IMG/VR virus record: IMGVR_UViG_3300032236_000387
Coordinates: 1-53,188 of that record
DNA: 53,188 nucleotides
Origin: a virus
Reading direction: 5' to 3' (one strand)
The position numbers were made by a program, and so were the translations under genes. How positions within the stretch are numbered: position 1 is the first letter of the stretch; the number at the start of each line of letters is the position of its first letter. Of this stretch, positions 1 to 5,082 are shown piece after piece. The notes below the pieces were generated by a model. The model searched no databases. It saw only the letters and a program-made list of their open reading frames with translations, and was not told the DNA's origin.

Positions 1-70
1 GACCTTTTCCTCGAAGGCGGAGGCCAAAGCAGAGGCCAAACGCCGCGGCCTGAAGGCTTGGAATTACTGA
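1..70 (+). CDS. 3' fragment of the small early gene repeated at 52977-53135
   Basis: The last 23 codons (including TGA at 68-70) of a 52-residue protein whose complete copy lies at 52977-53135. It is incomplete here only because the window is opened inside the gene; it is not a pseudogene. The visible part is Lys/Ala/Glu-rich and predicted helical, ending in Trp-Asn-Tyr. Function unknown. Confidence 0.7.
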   Translation, partial: TFSSKAEAKAEAKRRGLKAWNY

Positions 71-78
71 AACCAGCA

Positions 79-94
79 GGGGGCCACGGCCCCC
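79..94 (+). terminator. GC hairpin with CACG loop between two early genes
   Basis: GGGGGC (79-84) pairs with GCCCCC (89-94) around the loop CACG. No U-run follows, so it may be a processing or attenuation hairpin, not a full terminator. The same type of hairpin with UACG or UUCG loops follows genes at 1321 and 17791, so this phage uses C(UNCG)G-like GC hairpins repeatedly at gene ends. Confidence 0.45.
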
Positions 95-122
95 GTTCAG
101 AACCTTAATCAAGGAAAAAATC

Positions 123-509
123 ATGCGACTTGGAACCCAAACCGGAAGCCTCATCAACCATGTGCTTACGCATGGTGTTAACCCGACAGTGCCGGAAGTC
201 GGAGCACCGGCCACGATCTGCTCGTGGTCCGACCGTCAACCAGCCACAGTGTTTCGTGTGTTCATGGTTGGAAAGTCTGTGATCGTCGAGACACGCGATG
301 ACGACTATGTCCGGGTGGACACGAATGGGATCAGCGAATCCCAACAGTACGAGTACAAAACCATGGTCAATGGCTGCAAGCGTTACTGGAAGATCACTGA
401 CAAGGGCATACAGGCAGTCGAGCGCAACGAGAACGGTCGGTACGTTAAAGGCCCAAGTGGTGCTGTGGTGTTCGGACGCCGTGAGAAGTTCCACGATTAT
501 TCATTCTGA
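123..509 (+). CDS. conserved phage hypothetical protein, 128 aa
   Basis: Begins MRLGTQTGS and reads as a compact mixed alpha/beta protein without signal peptide or membrane segment. I recall similar openings in betaproteobacterial and pseudomonad phage proteins of unknown function, but no catalytic motif is visible. The ATG at 123 follows the ribosome site AAGGAAAAAATC. It is the first gene after the terminal repeat and, in the circular order, belongs to the transcription unit started by the promoter at 52908. Expressed presumably early. Confidence 0.75.
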   Translation: MRLGTQTGSLINHVLTHGVNPTVPEVGAPATICSWSDRQPATVFRVFMVGKSVIVETRDDDYVRVDTNGISESQQYEYKTMVNGCKRYWKITDKGIQAVERNENGRYVKGPSGAVVFGRREKFHDYSF

Positions 510-516
510 GGTAACC

Positions 517-624
517 ATGAAAAAGCTTAACGATATGACCCCGATGGACTGGCTGTTTGTGGCGGTGTACCTGATGGGGGTGGTGGTCTGTCTCTGTGAC
601 CTGATGGTGTGGCGACCATACTAG
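517..624 (+). CDS. small single-pass membrane protein, 35 aa
   Basis: The ATG at 517 is preceded by GAGGTAACC, a good ribosome site, and lies 7 bases after the previous stop. Residues about 12-28 (WLFVAVYLMGVVVCLCDL) form one hydrophobic helix, so it is probably an inner-membrane peptide. Small early membrane peptides in phages often modulate the host or exclude superinfection, but nothing here shows which. Confidence 0.6.
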   Translation: MKKLNDMTPMDWLFVAVYLMGVVVCLCDLMVWRPY

Positions 625-637
625 GGTTTGTCCCTAG
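621..637. repeat. inverted repeat CTAGGG-TTTGT-CCCTAG
   Basis: A perfect 6-bp inverted repeat with loop TTTGT overlaps the stop codon of the small membrane protein gene and precedes an A-run and promoter P1. Nearly the same element (TAGGG-TTTGT-CCCTA) sits at 52109-52123 before promoter P3, where it is followed by six T and looks like a weak terminator. Here no T-run follows on the + strand. Confidence 0.5.
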
Positions 638-645
638 AAAAAAAT

Positions 646-708
646 CTGCATCAGTGCTTGACAGACTCTAACTGTTTGTTAGATACTTCTCTCACTGCAC
701 TGATGCAG
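646..708 (+). promoter_or_regulatory. early promoter P1 with operator, framed by an 11-bp inverted repeat
   Basis: TTGACA (658-663), 16-base spacer, TAGATA (680-685, preceded by TG as an extended -10). The spacer and -10 contain the inverted repeat TCTAAC (667-672) / GTTAGA (678-683), a likely repressor operator. The whole element lies between CTGCATCAGTG (646-656) and its exact reverse complement CACTGATGCAG (698-708). The transcript leader can form CTGCA-CTGA-TGCAG. Three sister promoters lie at 1357, 52145 and 52908. Confidence 0.8.
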
Positions 709-727
709 GTTAATCAAGGAGAACGAA

Positions 728-1315
728 ATGGCAATCCGCGGAACAGCACCAATCGAGCACCCAGCACAATACGCAGCGGTTACCCGCCAGCGCATTATCG
801 CCAACGCCAAGATTACGTTTTGCCGCACCTACCCTGATGCGAATCAGATCATTGAGTGGGTGGAAAGCTTCAAAGAGTATGACTACAGCGGCATCATTTC
901 GTACCCTGCCAATTTCGGCGGTTCCCTGTCCCGCGCATTCGATACCTACGGCAAGCTGACCGAGGGCCAAGTTAACGCTGTTCGCAAGATCATGGCCACG
1001 CAGGCTGCACGCAAGGCCGAGTGGGCATCGAAAGAGGCCGCGCTGAACGCTAACCGTGAGCACATCGGCGTGGTTGGTCAGAAGGTCACCATCACCCTGA
1101 CGGTCAAGCACATCGTCGAGCTTGAGTCGATCTACGGTGCCAACTATATCCACATCTGCGAGGATGCATTCCACAACGTCATCATCTACAAGGGCAAGTC
1201 CGAATCCTTCCCCCGTAAGGGCGAGACTGCCACTGTGGTGGCCACCGTCAAAGAGCACGGTGTGCGCGATGGCGTGAAGCAGACCATCATCCAGCGCCCC
1301 AAGCTGGCCAAGTAA
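728..1315 (+). CDS. early protein of unknown function, 195 aa
   Basis: ATG at 728 follows AAGGAGAACGAA, a strong ribosome site directly downstream of promoter P1, so this is probably an abundant early protein. The N-terminal half is helical; the C-terminal part (about residues 112-190) is rich in beta-branched residues with a pattern that could be an OB-like barrel, ending in a basic tail (QRPKLAK). No catalytic motif recognised. Followed by a GC hairpin at 1321, so it is probably monocistronic. Confidence 0.75.
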   Translation: MAIRGTAPIEHPAQYAAVTRQRIIANAKITFCRTYPDANQIIEWVESFKEYDYSGIISYPANFGGSLSRAFDTYGKLTEGQVNAVRKIMATQAARKAEWASKEAALNANREHIGVVGQKVTITLTVKHIVELESIYGANYIHICEDAFHNVIIYKGKSESFPRKGETATVVATVKEHGVRDGVKQTIIQRPKLAK

Positions 1316-1320
1316 ACCGA

Positions 1321-1346
1321 GGGGGCTACGGCCCCCAAATTATTTT
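1321..1346 (+). terminator. GC hairpin with UACG tetraloop and weak U-run
   Basis: GGGGGC (1321-1326) and GCCCCC (1331-1336) enclose TACG, a stable UNCG-type tetraloop, followed by AAATTATTTT. It lies just after the stop of the 195-residue gene and before promoter P2, the position expected of an intrinsic terminator. Confidence 0.65.
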
Positions 1347-1356
1347 CACGATACGC

Positions 1357-1383
1357 TTGACAACTCTAATTTTTTGTTAGATA
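1357..1383 (+). promoter_or_regulatory. early promoter P2 of the repeated family
   Basis: TTGACA (1357-1362), 15-base spacer, TAGATA (1378-1383). It has lost one base of the spacer compared with P1, P3 and P4, and its left operator half is TCTAAT (1365-1370) in place of TCTAAC, while GTTAGA (1376-1381) is kept. This copy may therefore be regulated differently. The leader CACTGCACAGACGCAGGT matches the other copies. It drives the small-gene run from 1425, and possibly the late genes by readthrough. Confidence 0.75.
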
Positions 1384-1424
1384 CTGTCTTCACTGCACAG
1401 ACGCAGGTAACCAAGGAGATCGAG

Positions 1425-1622
1425 ATGGACCGATTCGAGAGCGCGATGGACGACAATGAAGCTAACCGGACCCGGTTGGTCGAGCAGTTCGTAACGTATG
1501 CGAACCTGCAGGCCGCGGTGGTCGCAGGGTTCGACGACGAGTGGATTGCCAACCTGATCGGCGAGCCTGTTCACTCGTGGGCAATTGACTTCGTCGGCCA
1601 CGAACTGGGAGATCTGGCATGA
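1425..1622 (+). CDS. small acidic protein, 65 aa, unknown
   Basis: ATG at 1425 follows CAAGGAGATCGAG, the ribosome site shared by the promoter-leader family. The protein starts MDRFESAMDD and is acidic and helical, with no signal peptide or metal motif. It overlaps the next gene by ATGA, which suggests translational coupling. First gene of a run of small, tightly packed genes leading to the terminase genes. Confidence 0.65.
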   Translation: MDRFESAMDDNEANRTRLVEQFVTYANLQAAVVAGFDDEWIANLIGEPVHSWAIDFVGHELGDLA

Positions 1623-1846
1623 ATCACATCCACAAGCTTCAAAACGAGGTGGTTGGGGCAAACCACCGGATCGTGGGGCTGCTTGAGCGCATCCACGAAC
1701 TCCGCGTCCACCTGCAGAGCAGCAAGTTCGGGCCGCAGTCGGATGGCACTCGCGGGGACTGGATGAGCACTACGGACATCAACCGTTGGCTGCGCTACAT
1801 CGAGGATCCTTCGAACGACGAACAACAATTTGGAATTGGAGAGTGA
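1619..1846 (+). CDS. small helical protein, 75 aa, unknown
   Basis: Starts in an ATGA overlap with the previous stop. Residues about 1-33 (NHIHKLQNEVVGANHRIV onward) form an amphipathic, probably coiled-coil helix; the C-terminal part is polar. No family recognised. Its place in a coupled small-gene run suggests an accessory role. Confidence 0.6.
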   Translation: MNHIHKLQNEVVGANHRIVGLLERIHELRVHLQSSKFGPQSDGTRGDWMSTTDINRWLRYIEDPSNDEQQFGIGE

Positions 1847-1848
1847 GC

Positions 1849-2034
1849 ATGAAAATCGATACTACAATCACCACAGATAGTGGCATTCGCGTTTCAGTGT
1901 CTGAGTGGGACGAAGGCTGCATATGGATGCACCTGCAATACCGTAACGGCAGCAGCCACTTTGTGATGACCGCACAAGAGGCCGAGCAGTTGGCGGCTAA
2001 CCTGTTGGAAACCTTGAAGGAAAATCAGTCATGA
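1849..2034 (+). CDS. small alpha/beta protein, 61 aa, unknown
   Basis: ATG at 1849 lies two bases after the previous stop; upstream GGAGAGTGAGC gives the ribosome site. It reads as three beta strands (IDTTITTDSGIRVSVSEW, then IWMHLQYR) and a C-terminal helix (AQEAEQLAANLLETLKE). This two-layer pattern is common among small phage accessory proteins. The stop overlaps the next start by ATGA. Confidence 0.65.
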   Translation: MKIDTTITTDSGIRVSVSEWDEGCIWMHLQYRNGSSHFVMTAQEAEQLAANLLETLKENQS

Positions 2035-2207
2035 ACATGGGAAGCATCTTCGATCAACTCGAAAAGGATCTGCTGGAGGAATTCAAGGCGATCACTCCGG
2101 AGCAGCGGGCCGCGGATGACGCACGGCGAAAAGCACTGCGGGAGTGGGAAGCAGCGCACACTGCGTTCGACAACGACATTGACCCTGAAGATAAGGAGTT
2201 TGAATGA
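2031..2207 (+). CDS. small acidic helical protein, 58 aa
   Basis: ATG at 2031 overlaps the preceding TGA, and its own TGA overlaps the next ATG, so it is coupled on both sides. The protein (MNMGSIFDQLEKDLLEEF at the start, ending DIDPEDKEFE) is strongly charged and probably all helical. It is short, but the double ATGA overlap and continuous packing argue that it is real. Function unknown. Confidence 0.6.
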   Translation: MNMGSIFDQLEKDLLEEFKAITPEQRAADDARRKALREWEAAHTAFDNDIDPEDKEFE

Positions 2208-2461
2208 TACGGTTCAACACACGCCAAAGGAGAGAGTCGTTGGACTTCATGAAGAAAAAATCATTTGATGAATCGAGTGAGATATTCGATCTGTTTGCCG
2301 GGTTAGCGATGCACGCAATCCTGCAGAGATCGAACCTCTCGATCACTAGGGACAGTGCCGCCGCGGAAAGGCTGGCGAAGTGGGCATATGGCCAAGCAGC
2401 CGCCATGATGGCTGTGAGGGAAGGAATCGACTTCAGCGATATCGACGAGGATGAATTATGA
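2204..2461 (+). CDS. small phage protein, 85 aa, paralogous to its neighbour
   Basis: ATG at 2204 in an ATGA overlap. Residues about 29-72 (FAGLAMHAIL, then AKWAYGQAAAMMAVRE) match the pattern of the following gene product (FALAAMHLLG, AYNIAAAMMRER). Both resemble a widespread small phage protein with the theme aromatic-Ala-x-x-A-x-x-hydrophobic and a closing A-x-A-M-hydrophobic-x-x-R. Function of that family is unknown to me. Probably a tandem duplication. Confidence 0.65.
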   Translation: MIRFNTRQRRESLDFMKKKSFDESSEIFDLFAGLAMHAILQRSNLSITRDSAAAERLAKWAYGQAAAMMAVREGIDFSDIDEDEL

Positions 2462-2673
2462 AATTCAACGAAGACAACTGGCCGAAAGGCGACGAGTTGA
2501 TAGACCAGTTCGCACTGGCTGCAATGCACCTACTCGGCGTGCAGAACGGCTACTACAGCGAGACAGAGCGAGCAGTTGAGGCGTACAACATCGCCGCGGC
2601 AATGATGCGTGAGCGCCGACTCCGGATCAAAGAACTGCAGGAGAACGTCAGAGTAGGAGAGCAACCATGGTAA
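2458..2673 (+). CDS. small phage protein, 71 aa, paralogue of preceding gene
   Basis: Starts in an ATGA overlap. The core DQFALAAMHLLG followed by AVEAYNIAAAMMRER parallels the preceding protein and the widespread family of small phage proteins described there. The C-terminus is helical and basic. It overlaps the next gene by 7 bases. Confidence 0.65.
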   Translation: MKFNEDNWPKGDELIDQFALAAMHLLGVQNGYYSETERAVEAYNIAAAMMRERRLRIKELQENVRVGEQPW

Positions 2674-2873
2674 CGCGCAAGAAAGCCTCGGTTGAGCCTC
2701 CAGTCCCCCAGTACTCAATGCCCATGGAGGTTCATGATTGGATAGAAAGAGCAAACGCAACCATCCAGCATATGCGCGGAGAGATACAGAGGATGAAGCA
2801 GGAAGTGTTCGAGTTGAAGCAATACAAAGCATGGGCAGAGCGCAGGATACTTCGCAGCGAACAAGAAGATTGA
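2667..2873 (+). CDS. small coiled-coil protein, 68 aa
   Basis: ATG at 2667 with GAGAGCAACC upstream. After a basic, proline-rich start (VTRKKASVEPPVPQ), residues about 22-66 form a long heptad-like helix (MRGEIQRMKQEVFELKQYK), so it probably oligomerises. It lies immediately before the small terminase gene, where small coiled-coil genes are common in phages. Role unknown. Confidence 0.6.
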   Translation: MVTRKKASVEPPVPQYSMPMEVHDWIERANATIQHMRGEIQRMKQEVFELKQYKAWAERRILRSEQED

Positions 2874-2880
2874 GTTACAC

Positions 2881-2903
2881 TCCCCCCAACCAAACAGGGG
2901 GGA
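2881..2903 (+). promoter_or_regulatory. 7-bp GC hairpin masking the terS ribosome site
   Basis: TCCCCCC (2881-2887) pairs with GGGGGGA (2897-2903) over a 9-base loop. The G-tract is also the only plausible Shine-Dalgarno sequence for the GTG start at 2907. No U-run follows, so it is not a terminator. It could restrain translation of the small terminase, or act in packaging-site recognition. Confidence 0.5.
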
Positions 2904-2906
2904 ATA

Positions 2907-3389
2907 GTGAAGCTTGGAAGGCCAGAAAGTTACTCAGACCAACTAGCAGATGAGATCTGTCACAGACTCTCAGGCGGAGAGTCGCTGAGATCAATCTGTG
3001 CAGATCCACGCATTCCCAGTCAGCAGACTGTTTATTCATGGCTGATCAAAAAGCCTGCTTTTCTGGAGAAATACACACGCGCTCGTGAAGCACAGGCGGA
3101 GACGATGGCCGATGAAATCGTGGCCATTGCAGACGAAACGCCCATCACCACGCCGGTGTACAACAAGGATGGCGAGCAGATCGACATCAAGCTGGACTCA
3201 GCGTATGTCCAGTGGCAGCGCCAGCGCATAGACGCCCGGAAATGGACTGCATCTAAACTTCGACCCAAGAAGTATGGCGACCGCACACTGGTGGCCGGTG
3301 ACGCCGAGAATCCCCTGCAAGTGGGAATCAATGAAACGGTGTTCGGGGAGATCCTGAAAAACCTGAAGATGTCTCGGCAGGTCGAATGA
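2907..3389 (+). CDS. terS: terminase small subunit
   Basis: 160 residues, GTG start. N-terminal helix-turn-helix region (residues about 6-48: YSDQLADEICHRLSGGESLR, then TVYSWLIK) followed by an arginine-rich helix and the ending KWTASKLRPKKYGD. This layout is typical of Sf6 gp1-like small terminases, which bind the packaging site and feed DNA to the large subunit as an oligomeric ring. It sits directly upstream of terL. Its ribosome site is inside a hairpin, and its stop is followed by the first of two 17-bp palindromes. Confidence 0.85.
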   Translation: MKLGRPESYSDQLADEICHRLSGGESLRSICADPRIPSQQTVYSWLIKKPAFLEKYTRAREAQAETMADEIVAIADETPITTPVYNKDGEQIDIKLDSAYVQWQRQRIDARKWTASKLRPKKYGDRTLVAGDAENPLQVGINETVFGEILKNLKMSRQVE

Positions 3390-3390
3390 A

Positions 3391-3407
3391 GTGTAATCGG
3401 ATTACAC
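3391..3407. repeat. 17-bp palindrome, copy 1
   Basis: GTGTAATCGGATTACAC, two 8-base arms around a central G. It lies two bases after the terS stop codon, with AA/TT extending the arms on each side. Identical copies occur at 3423, 14729 and 30236, and the reverse-complement form at 44247. This perfect conservation suggests a protein-binding site. Confidence 0.85.
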
Positions 3408-3422
3408 TTTGTACCCGGTAGG

Positions 3423-3439
3423 GTGTAATCGGATTACAC
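3423..3439. repeat. 17-bp palindrome, copy 2, abutting the terL start
   Basis: Same 17-mer as copy 1, extended by G/C to 19 bp (3422-3440). The next base begins the terL ATG (3441), so the palindrome fills the usual ribosome-site region and could control terL as an operator or as an RNA hairpin next to the start codon. Start-to-start distance from copy 1 is 32 bases. Confidence 0.85.
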
Positions 3440-3440
3440 C

Positions 3441-4871
3441 ATGGGTGCAGTAGAGGCCATCCTTTCTGATCCGAATCTGCCGCAGGAATTCGGCAGATTG
3501 AACCAATACGACCAGATCTATTTCAACTGGCGCTCGCAGTGGTATCAGAAGGCGCACAAGCACCAGATCGAACCTGACGGTGACTGGTGGAATGTCTTTC
3601 TTTTATTGGCCGGGAGGGGAGCGGGCAAGACCAGAGCAGCAGCGGAAGCATTGGGTGAATGGGCCTGGGAGCAGCCGGGGTCGCGCTGGCTCGTTTCAGC
3701 GCCAACCAGTGGTGACGTCAGGGGAACCTGCTTCGAGGGCGATAGCGGCCTGCTGAACGTCATTCCAAAGGAATTGGTGGCGGACTACAACAAGTCGCTC
3801 CATGAGATCAAACTGGTCAATGGATCGTTCATCAAGGGAATTCCAGCCAGCGAGCCTGAACGGTTCCGCGGTGGCCAATGGCATGGTGCTTGGTGCGACG
3901 AGTTGGCCGCGTGGGAGTATTTGCAAGAAGCGTGGGACCAGATTCAATTCGCGGTGCGGTTGGGTAAGCGAACGCGCATCATTGCATCGACGACGCCAAA
4001 GCCTAAGCCATTGATCATGGAGCTAGTGGGCAGGAACGGCGACGATGTTGCCGTGACGATGGCGAGTACCTACACGAACATTGCCAATCTGGCTCCGACG
4101 TTCCAAAAGCAGATTCTGCAGTACGAGGGCACCAAGCTAGGACGGCAGGAGATCCACGCCGAGCTGATCGACGTCGAGGAAGGTGGCATCGTCAAGCGCG
4201 ACTGGTTCCGGTTGTGGCCAGACGGCAAACCGTTCCCGAAGCTGGAATACATCATCCAGAGCTACGACTGCGCCACGTCGGACAAGACATACAACGACCC
4301 GACCGGCTGCATTACGCTGGGCGTGTTCAAGCCTATGGATGGCGGTATGAGCGTAATCATTCTGGACTGCTGGCAAGACCACCTGCAGTACCCGGATCTG
4401 CGCCCTAAAGTAATCGCCGAGTACGAAATGGTGTTCGGGCAAGGAAAAGACAAAAAGCTGGTTGATCTGGTGCTGGTCGAAGACAAGAGCGCAGGCATCA
4501 GCTTGATTCAGGACTTGCAACGGGCGCACCTTCCGGTCCATGCCTACAATCCGGGCCAAGCAGACAAGGTGCAGCGGTTAAGCATTGTGGCCAACATCAT
4601 TAAGGCTGGCCGGGTTTGGGTGCCGGAGTCGGGCGTGAGGCGCGGTTATGTAAGGGACTGGGCTGAAGGGATGGTCACCCAGATCTGCAGCTTTCCAGAG
4701 GGGGCAACACACGATGAATTCGTGGACTGCATCAGTCAGGGGCTGCGGTATCTAAGGGATGCCGGGTGGATCAGCATTGATGCGCCACCGAGGGAGGAGA
4801 TCGAGCAGGAGGACATCACGGATGCCGAGATCTACAACCTGAAGAACAAGGCCAATCCATATGCACAATGA
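3441..4871 (+). CDS. terL: terminase large subunit
   Basis: 476 residues. An ATPase domain carries Walker A GRGAGKT (58-64), Walker B with DE (153-154: WCDELAAW) and the coupling motif ASTTPKPKP; the C-terminal RNase H-like nuclease begins at SYDCATSDKT and includes VEDKSAG. This is the motor that cuts and packages phage DNA at the portal. No Shine-Dalgarno sequence is visible within 12 bases upstream; the 17-bp palindrome occupies that space, with GGTAGGG further up. The gene overlaps the next one by 11 bases. Confidence 0.95.
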   Translation: MGAVEAILSDPNLPQEFGRLNQYDQIYFNWRSQWYQKAHKHQIEPDGDWWNVFLLLAGRGAGKTRAAAEALGEWAWEQPGSRWLVSAPTSGDVRGTCFEGDSGLLNVIPKELVADYNKSLHEIKLVNGSFIKGIPASEPERFRGGQWHGAWCDELAAWEYLQEAWDQIQFAVRLGKRTRIIASTTPKPKPLIMELVGRNGDDVAVTMASTYTNIANLAPTFQKQILQYEGTKLGRQEIHAELIDVEEGGIVKRDWFRLWPDGKPFPKLEYIIQSYDCATSDKTYNDPTGCITLGVFKPMDGGMSVIILDCWQDHLQYPDLRPKVIAEYEMVFGQGKDKKLVDLVLVEDKSAGISLIQDLQRAHLPVHAYNPGQADKVQRLSIVANIIKAGRVWVPESGVRRGYVRDWAEGMVTQICSFPEGATHDEFVDCISQGLRYLRDAGWISIDAPPREEIEQEDITDAEIYNLKNKANPYAQ

Positions 4872-5070
4872 CGGTATGTTCGTGGATATGTCGGACAAGT
4901 CCTACGTTAAGGTGGTGCATCTGGATGGGGTGCGGATTACGGCGTTTGACAATGTATTCGAGATTACGGCCAAGCCGGGTTCGGACATCTGGGAGCAGTA
5001 CGCGGTGCAGATGCTGAAGGATTGGATCAGGTGGCGCAAGAAGCAGTTGCTCGAGTCGGAAGGCCAATAG
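4861..5070 (+). CDS. small protein of unknown function, 69 aa
   Basis: Overlaps the end of terL by 11 bases. The product has beta strands (KSYVKVVHLDGVRITAFDN) then an amphipathic, lysine-rich helix (MLKDWIRWRKKQLLE). No family recognised. Later in-frame ATGs (4876, 4888) could be the true start because no clear ribosome site precedes 4861. It lies between terminase and a giant multidomain gene. Confidence 0.6.
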   Translation: MHNDGMFVDMSDKSYVKVVHLDGVRITAFDNVFEITAKPGSDIWEQYAVQMLKDWIRWRKKQLLESEGQ

Positions 5071-5082
5071 GATAATCGCGGT

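Larger units (their letters stand above)
1..123. repeat. 123-bp direct terminal repeat, left copy
   Basis: Bases 1-123 are identical to 53066-53188. The repeat starts inside a small gene (52977-53135) and ends at the first base of the ATG of the 123-509 gene, so the two ends join into one continuous gene order. It may be a true terminal redundancy, but it is more likely the overlap left by assembling a circular or circularly permuted genome, because it begins mid-gene and has no special boundary. Confidence 0.95.
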
